Counted from the stretch's first letter, positions 1 through 8,426 are shown. The stretch: DNA of 64,000 bases from CAWFKW01 sp963816535 (GCA_963816535.1 CAWFKW010000006.1:620001-684000), one strand, 5' to 3'. Notes: generated by a model not told the origin, from the letters alone. Program-made: numbers and translations.

Positions 1-676
1 CTATTCCCTCAGGAACAGGGGGTTCATACTTGCTATCGGTGTTCTCCAGCAGGCGAGAGCGTGAATTGTGGCAACTCATGCATTCCTTCAGTATTGGCCT
101 TGTGAAACGGAGTTTGTAAATTTTGAATCCTGGGCTCAAGTCCCACTTTCTGTTCAGAACGTACCACGTAACCGGCATCTCGCTCAGATATCCGTTGACG
201 CTCGTGATGTAACTCCTGGTGTGCATTCCGGAGCCAATAACATATTCAACCTTCATCTTAAGCTCGTTCACTTTCTTCCCGTCAGCGCCAAGCAAGTATT
301 CAGTCTGGTAAAAATTCCCGTCCTCGATCGTCATTTTATAATACAGTTTTGAAGCTGTGTCATATATTATATTTTTCCCGGCATAATCCTCAATAACATT
401 CTTCATCGTTGGCCTGTAATATGACCTGCCCATTTCAGTCTTTTTATAAGAATTATATATTGAAGAATGGCAATCATAACATTGCTCATCGCCTACAAAC
501 TTAATATCTTTTGAGATGTTCAGATAATCGTAGTGAACTTTTTCCTCAGTTTCATTGCCGGAGTCCGTGGTTTTCTTGGAAGTTTCTTTGCCGCAGTCAA
601 TAGAAATCATCATAATTGAAGATGCAAATGCCGCCAAAAGCGCCAATACGGAAATTTTTCTAAATGTAGTCTTCAA
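1..676 (-). CDS. Multiheme c-type cytochrome (cytochrome c554-like), 3' end outside window
   Basis: Reading the minus strand from a TTG at 676 gives 225 residues that run off the window edge. TTG is the first possible start because the preceding codon is TAA. The product opens with a basic, hydrophobic export signal (about residues 1-28; a Cys at 28 could be lipidated, but the lipobox is poor). Two CxxCH heme-binding motifs are visible, CYDCH at 66-70 and CMSCH at 199-203. Between them is the GSG-x-H/x-T-R-SY and LPVTWY/W-x-LSPG-like pattern known from multiheme cytochromes of the c554 family that often carry C-terminal TPR repeats; here it reads 'IGSGMHTRSYI' and 'MPVTWYVLNRKWDLSPGF'. It is probably a periplasmic electron-transfer protein. 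The number of further hemes and the C-terminus cannot be seen. Confidence 0.8.
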   Translation of the reverse strand, partial: MKTTFRKISVLALLAAFASSIMMISIDCGKETSKKTTDSGNETEEKVHYDYLNISKDIKFVGDEQCYDCHSSIYNSYKKTEMGRSYYRPTMKNVIEDYAGKNIIYDTASKLYYKMTIEDGNFYQTEYLLGADGKKVNELKMKVEYVIGSGMHTRSYITSVNGYLSEMPVTWYVLNRKWDLSPGFKIYKLRFTRPILKECMSCHNSRSRLLENTDSKYEPPVPEGI

Positions 677-867
677 TTAGCGTTCTTACTCATTAGTTAT
701 GAATTTGATTTTGCAAAGTGAGAAAAAAAAAGAGGATATGAAAGGAGAAAGAACTGAGTGTTTTTGGGGCACGGGTTGAAATAAAAAAAACAAACTTATG
801 CCGGCACAATTTGAACATCTTGGTCAAATAATTGTAACTTTCATCTTTTTTTAAATTGTCTGATATT

Positions 868-1776
868 ATGCTTTACAAATTTCACTCAGGCATGGAAATC
901 AAAAAATTACCAATTATTTATCAGGTTTATGGTTCCATAATCAGGAATATTTTTGAATTCAGGTGGAAGTCACGTTTTAGAAACCCTCTCATGGAGTTCA
1001 TTCAGAAAAAAAATAAAAACAACAAATATTTCTGTTATATAAAATATGCAGATGGCATAAAAATACGCCTGGATTTGTATGATTGGCTGCCGCAGCTTAT
1101 GTTTGTTTGGGGCGATATTGAACGAAGCGCAACCGGTCGTTTCAGGGAATTGCTGAAGCCAGGAATGGTATTTGTTGATATAGGTACCAATATCGGTTAT
1201 TATTCTCTGATGGCTTCAAAGCTTGTCGGCTCTTCGGGCAGGGTCTTTTCTTTTGAGCCATGGTCAAGGAACCGCGGAATATTAGAAGAGAATATCAGGC
1301 TCAACGATTTAAAAAATATAACGGTCATACCTAAAGCTGTATCAAATGAAGATGGCGAGAATATTAAGATCTATCTGCCCAAAGACGACAATTGCGGCAT
1401 GCCTTCTCTGAAAAAAGTTAATGAAGAAAATTACTCAGACGATTTTGAACTGACCGGAACCATAACTTTCCGGACGTTCATGGAAACTTATAAGCCGGGC
1501 AAGGTTGACGTTATCAAGATTGACGCCGAGGGGAGCGAGCTAAATGTATTGAAAGGTATGTCAGATTCATTAGCCGATAAAAATTTCAGTCCGGTAATAC
1601 TTATGGAATTAATGGAGTTTTCTTTGGTTAATTTCTCAGCCTCAGTAAAGGATGTTATTGAATATCTGAAAAGTTTTGGGTTCAAAGCGTACAGAATTGG
1701 CAATGATTCAGCGGTTTCTGAAAAGAACGATTACGCTGAAGAGCCGGCTCTGTGTTTGTTTCAGAGGGTTATCTAA
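868..1776 (+). CDS. FkbM family methyltransferase
   Basis: SAM-dependent methyltransferase of about 302 residues. The Rossmann motif I 'FVDIGTNIGYYS' is followed by an acidic strand ending in 'FSFEPW' (adenosine binding) and, later, 'VDVIKIDAEGSELNVLKG', the hallmark of the FkbM family. Members O-methylate sugars or small molecules, often in surface polysaccharide or secondary metabolism; the substrate here is unknown because no biosynthetic partners flank it. ATG at 868 is taken as the start; a TTG at 856 in the same frame is possible, and neither has a clear ribosome binding site. A strong hairpin terminator follows about 40 bases after the stop. The gene is divergent from the cytochrome gene across about 190 bases. 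Confidence 0.85.
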   Translation: MLYKFHSGMEIKKLPIIYQVYGSIIRNIFEFRWKSRFRNPLMEFIQKKNKNNKYFCYIKYADGIKIRLDLYDWLPQLMFVWGDIERSATGRFRELLKPGMVFVDIGTNIGYYSLMASKLVGSSGRVFSFEPWSRNRGILEENIRLNDLKNITVIPKAVSNEDGENIKIYLPKDDNCGMPSLKKVNEENYSDDFELTGTITFRTFMETYKPGKVDVIKIDAEGSELNVLKGMSDSLADKNFSPVILMELMEFSLVNFSASVKDVIEYLKSFGFKAYRIGNDSAVSEKNDYAEEPALCLFQRVI

Positions 1777-1814
1777 ACCACAGGCATCAAAAGCAATAAT
1801 ATTTTTAAAACTGG

Positions 1815-1840
1815 AAAAGCGGCTTTACGGCCGCTTTTTT
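1815..1840 (+). terminator. Rho-independent terminator after the FkbM gene
   Basis: A perfect 9-bp stem (1815-1823 with 1830-1838) around a 6-base loop is followed by a run of T. It closes the FkbM methyltransferase transcript and lies directly beside the 3' end of the convergent tRNA-Glu gene. Confidence 0.8.
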
Positions 1841-1842
1841 CG

Positions 1843-1916
<74 letters not shown>

Positions 1917-2061
1917 AAATAGATTTCAGATTTGCGATTTCGGATTTAAAAGAAAAAAAGCAACCCGCGGGCGAGCGTGCTGGAGGGCTTTAGCCCGAAA
2001 GTCCCGCTTTAGCGGGATTAACCAAACCAACGCGCCAAATGAAATCAGCGCTAATATAACC

Positions 2062-2074
2062 ATATCCTAAAAAA
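2062..2074 (-). promoter_or_regulatory. Conserved tRNA-upstream motif TTTTTTAGGATAT (Glu copy)
   Basis: This 13-base motif on the minus strand is identical to one upstream of tRNA-Gln (8414-8426). Here it lies 25 bases upstream of the degraded tRNA-Glu 5' copy and about 145 bases upstream of the intact tRNA. Identity at two tRNA genes suggests a promoter element (the TATATT immediately downstream could be a -10 box), but function is inferred. Confidence 0.4.
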
Positions 2075-2200
2075 CAAAATACATACTAGTTTATCTCAAT
2101 TATGGAATGGGATTTTGGTATATTTTAATGAATTTGCTGATTCAGCCGGAAGAAGGGAGATTTCAGACAGATGAATAACAGGTAAGTTTTTTTTCTTTGT

Positions 2201-2243
2201 TTTCTTTGGAGTGCATCGACAGTGCCAACGCACTCCAAAGAAA
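2201..2243 (-). terminator. Long hairpin downstream of the acyl-CoA synthetase gene
   Basis: A perfect 14-bp inverted repeat (TTTCTTTGGAGTGC and its complement) encloses a 15-base loop about 60 bases past the stop of the minus-strand acyl-CoA synthetase gene. It could terminate that transcript; it also resembles a dispersed repeat with a second, imperfect copy at about 19195-19245. Confidence 0.45.
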
Positions 2244-2301
2244 GAATAATGAGTAAAGATTAGTCGATCATCAAATTAAATCAAATGACCTTTATAAGCT
2301 G

Positions 2302-4410
2302 TTACAAATCCACCTTTATTCTTGCATCAAGAATTTTGCAGTCTTCCTTTGATGAATTAAATACGAACGGATTCAAATCGATCTCGGCTAATTCGGGAAA
2401 GTCTTCGACCAATTGGGACAAACGCAATAGATTTTCATTTATGTAGTCAATATCGACAGGCTTCTTTCCGCGAACCCCTTTAAGCAGCTTATAGCTTTTA
2501 ATTGACCTGACTAAATCGCACGCCTCTGTGTTTTTAATTGGCAGCAGTTTGAATTTCACGTCCTTAAATACTTCAACGAATATTCCGCCCAGCCCGAACA
2601 TTATCAGGTGTCCGGCTTTATCATCGGTTGAAACCCCCATTATAGTTTCAATGCCTCCTGAAATGTAAGGCTGTATCAAAAAATATTCAAAATGTTTCAG
2701 GGCATCATGCTCCCTAAGACTCTCGTATATTTTATTTGCAGCCTTAACCAGCTCAGCTTCAGAATGAATATCAACCTGTACGCCGCCGGCATCTGATTTA
2801 TGAACAAGATTTTTCCCCATTGCTTTAATAACTACGGGATATCTGAGCTTGCCTGCTGCCGCTGATGCTTCGTCTATGTTTTTTGCTGAAACCGATTCCA
2901 GCATGGGCAAACCATAGGCTTTAAGGATTTCTGAAACATCGGAAAAATCCATATAGAACGAGCCTTTTCCAGTGTGGCTTTCCAGTATATTCCTGACTTT
3001 GTTCTTTTTAGTCTCGAATATAACATATTCGCCGCGTTCCGCTTCCTGCCACTGTTTGTAACTAAGCATTTCACCTATAGCTCTGACGGCATTTTCAGGG
3101 AACCTGTAAATAGGAGGGTGCTTTATTACTTTTTCGCGTAGTTTGGGGATAATATCGTCCTGCGACATCAGCACTATCATACATGTTTTATCGGTATCCT
3201 TACCTGCATCGCATATCGATTTTGCGATTTGAACCGTATCCAGCATAAGCGGCGGGCCAAGGATCACTATTAGCGAGTCGATATTCTTATCTTCAAGCAT
3301 CAGCTTAGTGGCTTCTCCGTAAATTTCAGCGTTTGCCGGCGGAAGAAGATCAACCGGATTATAAACCGAAGCTTCTCTTGCCGCAATAGCCCTTAGCTTG
3401 TTTTGAGTTGATTTGCTCAGTTCCGCTACGGTTAACCCCGCCCTTGAACATTCATCTACGGCAAGAATCGCGGGGCCCCCGGCATTTGTAAGAATCCCAA
3501 TCCTGTTTCCTTTTGGGATTCTTGCTTTATCAAATGCCTTTGCAATATCAAACATTTCGTCGGTCGTATTTACCCTGATAACGCCCCCCTGTTCAAGAAA
3601 AGCGTCAACAACAGTATCTGAGCTGGCCAAAGCGCCGGTGTGCGATGAAGCCGCGCGCATTCCCTGCATTGTCTTTGCCGATTTGATTACAATAACGGGT
3701 TTTGTTTTTGTAATCTCCCGCGTAAGTTCCATGAATCTCCTTGGATTTCCGAAGGATTCCAAATATACTGTAATCACTTTTATGTCTGGATTATCAGCCC
3801 AATATTCCAGTATAGTATTTCCTGAAACATCTGCTTTATTCCCAATACTGATAAACTGCGCAAGCCCGATGTCGTTTTGGCGCAGCGTTTTCAGCACGGC
3901 CGCGCCTAATGCGCCGCTTTGCGAAACAAATCCAATGCCGCCCTGTATGGGAGTTCCCAGCACGAACGTGCCGTTAAGTTTAACATCCGGATTTGTGTTA
4001 ATGAGCCCCATGCAGTTAGGGCCAACAAGGCGCATTTTATATTTTTTGATCTTTTCAACAAGCTCTTTTTCTATATCGGCGCCTTCTTTTCCAACTTCTT
4101 TGAAACCGGCCGTGATAACCAGCAGGGCTTCAACTTTCTTTTTATTGCAATCATCAATAGCCTGCAATACGAATTCGCGGGCTACCATTATTATTGCAAG
4201 GTCGACGGAATCTTCAATTTCCGTCATGCATTTATAAGACTTAATGCTGTGTACCGAGTCTGCTTTGGGATTAACAGGAAATATCTTCCCCTGATATCCG
4301 CAATTTATCATGTTATTAATCAATTCCCAGCTAAGTGTGCCCTGTTTTGTGGAAGCGCCTACAACTGCAATTGACTTAGGGTAGAATATTTTATCTAATG
4401 GATTTGACAT
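2302..4410 (-). CDS. ADP-forming acyl-CoA synthetase (acetate-CoA ligase family, fused alpha-beta)
   Basis: 702 residues, the normal length of the fused form. The N-terminal CoA-binding Rossmann domain ('YPKSIAVVGAS', residues 10-20) is followed by a succinyl-CoA-synthetase-like flavodoxin domain with 'FVSQSGALG' near 161, and by 'SHTGALASSD' at 256-265, whose His257 corresponds to the phospho-histidine of this family. The C-terminal part (from about 480) is an ATP-grasp domain ('KLRYPVVIKAMGKNLVHKSD', then 'GVQVDI', ending 'EIDLNPFVF'). The enzyme converts acyl-CoA, ADP and phosphate into free acid, CoA and ATP. It follows a VOR-type oxidoreductase operon on the same strand, so branched or aromatic acyl-CoAs made there are plausible substrates, as in peptide-fermenting archaea (inference). 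A terminator-like hairpin at 4518-4561 may separate the two transcripts. Confidence 0.9.
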   Translation of the reverse strand: MSNPLDKIFYPKSIAVVGASTKQGTLSWELINNMINCGYQGKIFPVNPKADSVHSIKSYKCMTEIEDSVDLAIIMVAREFVLQAIDDCNKKKVEALLVITAGFKEVGKEGADIEKELVEKIKKYKMRLVGPNCMGLINTNPDVKLNGTFVLGTPIQGGIGFVSQSGALGAAVLKTLRQNDIGLAQFISIGNKADVSGNTILEYWADNPDIKVITVYLESFGNPRRFMELTREITKTKPVIVIKSAKTMQGMRAASSHTGALASSDTVVDAFLEQGGVIRVNTTDEMFDIAKAFDKARIPKGNRIGILTNAGGPAILAVDECSRAGLTVAELSKSTQNKLRAIAAREASVYNPVDLLPPANAEIYGEATKLMLEDKNIDSLIVILGPPLMLDTVQIAKSICDAGKDTDKTCMIVLMSQDDIIPKLREKVIKHPPIYRFPENAVRAIGEMLSYKQWQEAERGEYVIFETKKNKVRNILESHTGKGSFYMDFSDVSEILKAYGLPMLESVSAKNIDEASAAAGKLRYPVVIKAMGKNLVHKSDAGGVQVDIHSEAELVKAANKIYESLREHDALKHFEYFLIQPYISGGIETIMGVSTDDKAGHLIMFGLGGIFVEVFKDVKFKLLPIKNTEACDLVRSIKSYKLLKGVRGKKPVDIDYINENLLRLSQLVEDFPELAEIDLNPFVFNSSKEDCKILDARIKVDL

Positions 4411-4517
4411 AATATCTTGGTTTTTATATTTCTCAAATAATTTTTAATCTGTGAATATGTGGCTATTTCTTATAAAATTACTGTTACCTATGAATATGCA
4501 GTTTGAAAAAAATCATT

Positions 4518-4561
4518 AAAAAAAATCACAGGATCCTACCAGTGGAGCGCAGGATCCCGTG
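4518..4561 (-). terminator. Terminator after the VOR-type operon
   Basis: On the minus strand an 11-base arm (4551-4561) pairs with 4527-4537 apart from one mismatch, and is followed by a run of eight T. It lies about 30 bases past the gamma-subunit stop and 108 bases before the acyl-CoA synthetase start, so it would end or attenuate transcription between them. Confidence 0.65.
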
Positions 4562-4591
4562 ACCATTATACTGGAGAATATAATGCGAATT

Positions 4592-5146
4592 TTAAACCAC
4601 AGCTAACTGTTTATACACCAATTCCCTGCCTTTTTCCAGCGCTTCTCTGTTCAGTTCTAACAGGTGGTGATATCTTTCGGGCAATACCTGTCTTAGCGCT
4701 TCTATAATCGACTCGATCTTAATCACAGGTTTCTTTTCTAAATACGCCCCAAGCAATATCATGTTCAACACTTTGCTGTTTTTCATTTTTACGGCTTCGT
4801 CTGCTGCAGGGATAGCCACTATATCAATATCCTCTCTTGTTGGGGGTTTTATTATATTAGTCGATTCAAATATTAACAGTCCGCCGGGTTTAACCGCGGA
4901 TTCAAATTTATCTACCGATGGCTGGTTCAATAACACCGCCGTATCGAAAACGGAGATTATAGGCGAGCTTATTTCAGCGTCAGACAAAATGGTTATGCAG
5001 TTTGCAGTGCCGCCTCTCATTTCGGGCCCGTATGAGGGCATCCATGAGATTTCCTTATTCTCTATCATCGCCGCATAAGCCAGCGTCTGCCCCATAGAGA
5101 GGACTCCCTGGCCCCCAAACCCCGACATTATTATTTCTTCTAACAT
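4592..5146 (-). CDS. 2-oxoacid:ferredoxin oxidoreductase, gamma subunit (VOR/KOR type)
   Basis: 184 residues with the gamma-subunit signature 'MSGFGGQGVLSMGQ' near the N-terminus and 'SYGPEMRGGTANC' at about 39-51, which line the CoA/2-oxoacid site at the subunit interface. It acts in the cytoplasm with the alpha, beta and ferredoxin subunits encoded just upstream. The ATG at 5146 overlaps the beta-subunit stop by one base (TGATG), which argues for translational coupling and for this start over the GTG one codon earlier. It is the last gene of the four-subunit operon and is followed by a terminator-like hairpin. Confidence 0.88.
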   Translation of the reverse strand: MLEEIIMSGFGGQGVLSMGQTLAYAAMIENKEISWMPSYGPEMRGGTANCITILSDAEISSPIISVFDTAVLLNQPSVDKFESAVKPGGLLIFESTNIIKPPTREDIDIVAIPAADEAVKMKNSKVLNMILLGAYLEKKPVIKIESIIEALRQVLPERYHHLLELNREALEKGRELVYKQLAVV

Positions 5147-5997
5147 CACATTGTCTCCTCAGCTAAATTCTTTAAGTCCTCGCCTTTCGGGACTTTAATA
5201 TCGCCGAGCGGGAAGGTTTTAATCATTTCATTGGTTACAAAATCAAGAGCCTGCAGCGGAGTCATTTTCCAGTTTGATGGACAGTTGCCAATAATTTCCA
5301 CAAGGCTTGTCCCTTTATTCAGTTTTTGGTATTTAAAAGCGTTCAAGATCGCCTTTCTTGTTTTCCTGACATTCGTGTGGTTGTTAACCGCCTGCCTGGT
5401 TACGTAAAACGCTCCGGGAAGCTGTGCGACCATTTCTGACACCTTAACGGGATAGCCATGTATTTTAACATCCCTGCCATATGGAGATGTTGTGGTTTTC
5501 ATCCCTTCAAGTGTGGTAGGCGCCATCTGCCCGCTTGTCATTCCGTAAACGGCGTTATTCATGAAAATTATCGTTATATTTTCGCCGCGGTTAATCGTAT
5601 GGATAGTTTCGGCAGTGCCTATAGCGGCAAGGTCGCCATCGCCCTGGTATGTGAACACGTACTTATCGGGCAGCATTTTCCTTATTCCGGTAGCGACTGC
5701 CGTTGCCCTGCCATGGGCGGCCTCCTGCATATCTATGTTCATGTAGTCATATGCAAATACGGCGCATCCTACAGGCGCGACACCGACTATGTTTTCCTGT
5801 ATTCCAAGCTCATCTACAACTTCCATGATAAGCTTATGAACAAGGCTGTGAGCGCAGCCCGGACAATAGTGCATTGGCACGTCTAAAAGGCTCTCAGGCT
5901 TTTTGTAAACTAACTCGTAATCATCCTCTGCGGTCAATAGTTTTTCATCAACTGTTTCCACAGGGTCTGTTGAGGCTAATATTTCTTCAGCTTGCAT
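5146..5997 (-). CDS. 2-oxoacid:ferredoxin oxidoreductase, beta (TPP-binding) subunit, VOR-like
   Basis: 283 residues. CPGC at 45-48 supplies conserved cysteines, 'TYQGDGDLAAIGTAE' (GDGD at 119-122) and the Asn pair at 147-148 form the thiamine diphosphate/Mg binding motif. This subunit decarboxylates the 2-oxoacid and passes electrons to the FeS subunit. Four separate subunits and the motif spacing fit 2-oxoisovalerate or 2-oxoglutarate enzymes; I favour VOR because a different KOR pair is present at 31.7-34.6 kb and because an ADP-forming acyl-CoA synthetase follows, but the substrate cannot be read from sequence alone. The start overlaps the alpha gene by 11 bases. Confidence 0.88.
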   Translation of the reverse strand: MQAEEILASTDPVETVDEKLLTAEDDYELVYKKPESLLDVPMHYCPGCAHSLVHKLIMEVVDELGIQENIVGVAPVGCAVFAYDYMNIDMQEAAHGRATAVATGIRKMLPDKYVFTYQGDGDLAAIGTAETIHTINRGENITIIFMNNAVYGMTSGQMAPTTLEGMKTTTSPYGRDVKIHGYPVKVSEMVAQLPGAFYVTRQAVNNHTNVRKTRKAILNAFKYQKLNKGTSLVEIIGNCPSNWKMTPLQALDFVTNEMIKTFPLGDIKVPKGEDLKNLAEETM

Positions 5998-7060
5998 GGT
6001 TTATTTCTATAAATTTTTCTAAATTTTTTAATATTTCTTCAGGTGTCGGGATCATTCCGCCCATTCTTCCGTAAAATTCAACAGGGGCCCGTCCGTTAAC
6101 GGCCAGCTTAACATCTTCAACCATCTGACCTGAATTCAGCTCAACAGACATAAACATCTTCACTCTGTCTGACATTTCAGATATTTTATCGGTTGGAAAC
6201 GGATACAGGGTTATGGGTCTCAACAACCCCGCTTTGATCCCTTTTTCTCTTGCGAGGTTTACAACTTTGTGGCAAATGCGTGCCGTTAAACCAAATGCTA
6301 CCAGAATATAATCGGCATCATCGGTCATGATTTCCTGGTAACGCACTTCGTTTTTCTGTATCTCAGCATATTTTGCCTGCAGCTTTATATTATGCTCTTC
6401 CATCTTCTCTGACTTAATGTTCAGCGATGAAAGATAATTTCTTTCCCTGTCTTTTGTCTTTCCGGTTGTTGCCCATGGTTTATCAGGCTTAACAATATCT
6501 CTTTTGTAAAAAGTTACCTTTTCCATCATTTGGCCGATTGCTCCGTCTGATAGTATCATAACGGGGTTCCTGTACTTATCGGCAAGTTCAAATCCGAGGA
6601 AAACAAAATCCGCCATTTCCTGAACAGAATTAGGGGCGAGAACTATGAGCCTGTAATCGCCGTGTCCGCCGCCTTTTGTAGCCTGGAAGTAATCTCCCTG
6701 CGAGGGCTGAATTGTTCCGAGTCCCGGGCCGGCGCGGTTAACATTTGCAACCAAACACGGAATCTCAGCGCCTGCTATGTATGAAAGTCCTTCCTGCATC
6801 AGGCTGATACCGGGCGATGAAGACGTAGTCATAACCCTTCCGCCGGCGCCACCTGCGCCGTATATCATATTGATTGCGGCCACTTCGCTCTCTGCCTGTA
6901 AAACTACCCCGCCTCTTTTAGGCATCTCTTTGGCGAGATATTCAAGCACTTCCGATTGCGGAGTAATGGGGTATCCGAAATATCCGTCGCACTTGGCCTG
7001 AATAGCGGCTTCGGCGAGCGCTTCGTTACCTTTCATTAATTTTGTTTTTAGCTTTTCCAT
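5987..7060 (-). CDS. 2-oxoacid:ferredoxin oxidoreductase, alpha subunit (VorB-like)
   Basis: 357 residues of pyrimidine/TPP-domain plus transketolase-C-like domain. 'GYPITPQSE' at 29-37 is the signature of the alpha chain, followed by 'GAGGAGGRVMTTSSSPGISLM' and the 'PGLGTIQPSQGDYFQA' loop typical of the VorB/KorA group. It forms the catalytic core with the TPP beta subunit. It lies 17 bases after the ferredoxin gene and overlaps the beta gene, so all four subunits form one operon. Nothing is truncated. Confidence 0.9.
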   Translation of the reverse strand: MEKLKTKLMKGNEALAEAAIQAKCDGYFGYPITPQSEVLEYLAKEMPKRGGVVLQAESEVAAINMIYGAGGAGGRVMTTSSSPGISLMQEGLSYIAGAEIPCLVANVNRAGPGLGTIQPSQGDYFQATKGGGHGDYRLIVLAPNSVQEMADFVFLGFELADKYRNPVMILSDGAIGQMMEKVTFYKRDIVKPDKPWATTGKTKDRERNYLSSLNIKSEKMEEHNIKLQAKYAEIQKNEVRYQEIMTDDADYILVAFGLTARICHKVVNLAREKGIKAGLLRPITLYPFPTDKISEMSDRVKMFMSVELNSGQMVEDVKLAVNGRAPVEFYGRMGGMIPTPEEILKNLEKFIEINHAS

Positions 7061-7077
7061 AATCTCTGTTTTCCTCG

Positions 7078-7446
7078 TTAAATATAATCCATCGCTATCA
7101 GGTCGGGATAGGACGGATTGTTCAAAATCGATTTTATTGATTCCTTAATTTCTTCTGGGTCGGTTATTTTTTTCTTTTTCCCTTTTGGCGATGTTCTGTA
7201 AACCGTTATCACCGCATCAGGGCAAACAAGCGCGCAATTAACGCAGCCCGTGCACAAATCGTTATCGGCGATCATGTATTGATAGCCTTTTGAATTCAGA
7301 GTTTTCGATAGCGTCAAACCGTTTTCCTTACACGATTCTTTGCACAACTCGCATCCTTTGCACTTTTCAATATCTATTACAACTTTCCCCAGTACTTTTC
7401 TTTCTCTTGCCGGTTTTGCCTTCGCATTCGCTGTGGTGGCATCCAT
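7078..7446 (-). CDS. 2x[4Fe-4S] ferredoxin subunit of the VOR-type oxidoreductase
   Basis: 122 residues with two [4Fe-4S] motifs: cysteines 29, 32, 35, 39 and 65, 68, 71, 75, the last followed by the usual Pro. A charged N-terminal extension of about 20 residues (many Lys/Ala) and a C-terminal tail of about 40 flank the domain. It takes electrons from the TPP/alpha core and passes them to soluble ferredoxin. It is the first gene of the operon; its upstream region holds a palindrome nearly identical to that before nifJ. Confidence 0.9.
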   Translation of the reverse strand: MDATTANAKAKPARERKVLGKVVIDIEKCKGCELCKESCKENGLTLSKTLNSKGYQYMIADNDLCTGCVNCALVCPDAVITVYRTSPKGKKKKITDPEEIKESIKSILNNPSYPDLIAMDYI

Positions 7447-7866
7447 GTTAGTTAGTCTTTATTTTTGATTCTGAAATTCGGAGAGAAAATCACTGACGGG
7501 CCCCTCTCCCTTAAATTATCAACTTTTACTATACAAATATCACATCTGTGGCATGCAATTCCTATAATTTATGTCATAATAAAACATGATATTTATCATG
7601 ATTCGAAGGTATAATTTACAGTAGTTTAGATATTCTTGAGTAAGAATTAGGGACCGGAAATGCTGTTTTTGGAGGAAGTAATTTACTGGCTTTGGCTAAT
7701 GAGCGTTAGGGAAGCGGGATTTGTGAATTGAGATTCGAGATTTGAGAGTTAGGATTTGAAAATTAGAAATCAAAATTCAACTATGTGCCATTAAATTTTG
7801 AATCCCAAATTGAAATTCTAAAACCTAAGATCCTTTGCCTTTTGCATTTTTACTTTTGCCTGCAGA
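7447..7866. other. Intergenic region with the operon promoter and AT-rich simple sequence
   Basis: 420 bases without a gene. The half near the ferredoxin gene carries the FNR-like palindrome at 7585-7600. The remainder (7720-7860) is low-complexity AT-rich sequence built of variants of 'gatttgagattt' and 'aaattcaaaat', a type of filler also seen at 1920, 11620 and 21830. I see no RNA gene or ORF. Confidence 0.6.
7585..7600. promoter_or_regulatory. FNR/CRP-like palindromic operator upstream of the VOR-type operon
   Basis: CATGATATTTATCATG contains the TGAT-N4-ATCA core of FNR-family sites and lies 139 bases upstream of the ferredoxin start. Fifteen of its bases match, with one difference, the palindrome upstream of nifJ at 16902-16916. 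The match between two ferredoxin oxidoreductase operons is seen directly; binding by an FNR/CRP-family regulator is inference. Confidence 0.5.
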
Positions 7867-8280
7867 TCATTTCCACAATGCAAGTAACCCGCCCATTATG
7901 GGAATTGAAACAAACTGGTATAAGATATAAATAAGGAAAAGGAGCTTCGGACGGCTTTCAAAAAAATAAACCGGCAGGACCGTTGTTACAACAAATCCCA
8001 GCCATACCCAAAATCCTGCCATAGCTCCCTGTTCAATAGAGTTGAGGTTTGCATATTTTACAATATGAGCCAGCACATAAGCGAACACCAGCGAAGTTAA
8101 GGTGTTTAATACATATGTGATGCCGATAGTAGCAGACTTAATATCATCGCGCGTTTTGCCCTGAGCTTTTAACCAAAGCTTGCCGAATAAATATGGCGAG
8201 TACCAAAGCATACCAAGCGCCATATTTAAAATTGCTGCAACTATAACCGGAACAAGATTTAATGACGGGTCTGGAATCAT
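7867..8280 (-). CDS. DUF1761 domain membrane protein
   Basis: 137 residues, four predicted membrane segments (about 8-28, 51-73, 86-106, 112-135). The pattern 'LGMLWYSPYLFGKLWLKAQGKT' after the first segment is characteristic of DUF1761. Function is unknown for the family. It stands alone, just downstream on the same strand from the M61/T9SS genes but separated from them by tRNA-Gln; there is no sign of an operon. Confidence 0.8.
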   Translation of the reverse strand: MIPDPSLNLVPVIVAAILNMALGMLWYSPYLFGKLWLKAQGKTRDDIKSATIGITYVLNTLTSLVFAYVLAHIVKYANLNSIEQGAMAGFWVWLGFVVTTVLPVYFFESRPKLLFLIYILYQFVSIPIMGGLLALWK

Positions 8281-8320
8281 GTGATTTGAGATGTGAGATT
8301 TTCGATTTGAGATTTTTTTG

Positions 8321-8393
8321 CTGCCCGACTAGGGCTCGAACCTAGACTTTCCTGATCCAGAGTCAGGCGTGTTGCCAATTACACCATCGGGCA
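8321..8393 (-). tRNA. tRNA-Gln (anticodon CTG)
   Basis: 73-nt cloverleaf on the minus strand: acceptor TGCCCGA/TCGGGCA with G73, D stem GTGT/ACAC, anticodon stem CCTGA/TCAGG with loop CTCTGGA (anticodon CTG, reading CAG), T stem CTAGG/CCTAG with loop TTCGAGC. The U1-A72 pair fits tRNA-Gln. CCA is not encoded. The motif TTTTTTAGGATAT lies 20 bases upstream (8414-8426). Confidence 0.93.
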
Positions 8394-8413
8394 AAAACTC
8401 GAAACGGATAATA

Positions 8414-8426
8414 ATATCCTAAAAAA
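8414..8426 (-). promoter_or_regulatory. Conserved tRNA-upstream motif TTTTTTAGGATAT (Gln copy)
   Basis: Identical to the motif at 2062-2074 near tRNA-Glu. TATTAT directly downstream could serve as a -10 box. Role inferred from position and repetition only. Confidence 0.4.

Larger units (their letters stand above)
1917..2301. repeat. Gene-free gap: palindromic insert, partial tRNA-Glu copy, tRNA promoter motif, terminator hairpin
   Basis: Reading outward from the tRNA 5' end, the gap holds short palindromes (for example TCCCGCTTTAGCGGGA at 2001-2016), then a 23-nt degraded second copy of the tRNA acceptor and D-arm start (ending at 2036), then the 13-base motif TTTTTTAGGATAT (minus strand, 2062-2074). 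The identical motif lies 20 bases upstream of tRNA-Gln. A perfect 14-bp inverted repeat (2201-2214 with 2230-2243) lies beyond the 3' end of the acyl-CoA synthetase gene; its 'GGAGTGCATCGAC' arm recurs near 19195. No gene is seen here. Confidence 0.7.

Noticed and set aside
68..352. Plus-strand ORF opposite the window start
   Set aside because: Antisense to the c-type cytochrome, whose CxxCH motifs make the minus strand the coding one.
810..828. TTTGA-N9-TCAAA inverted repeat between the cytochrome and FkbM genes
   Set aside because: Spacing does not match the TGAT-N4-ATCA sites, and there is no second copy to support an operator.
3413..4237. Long plus-strand ORF of 274 codons
   Set aside because: It lies antisense to the clear acyl-CoA synthetase gene and has no recognisable domain; typical shadow of a conserved gene.
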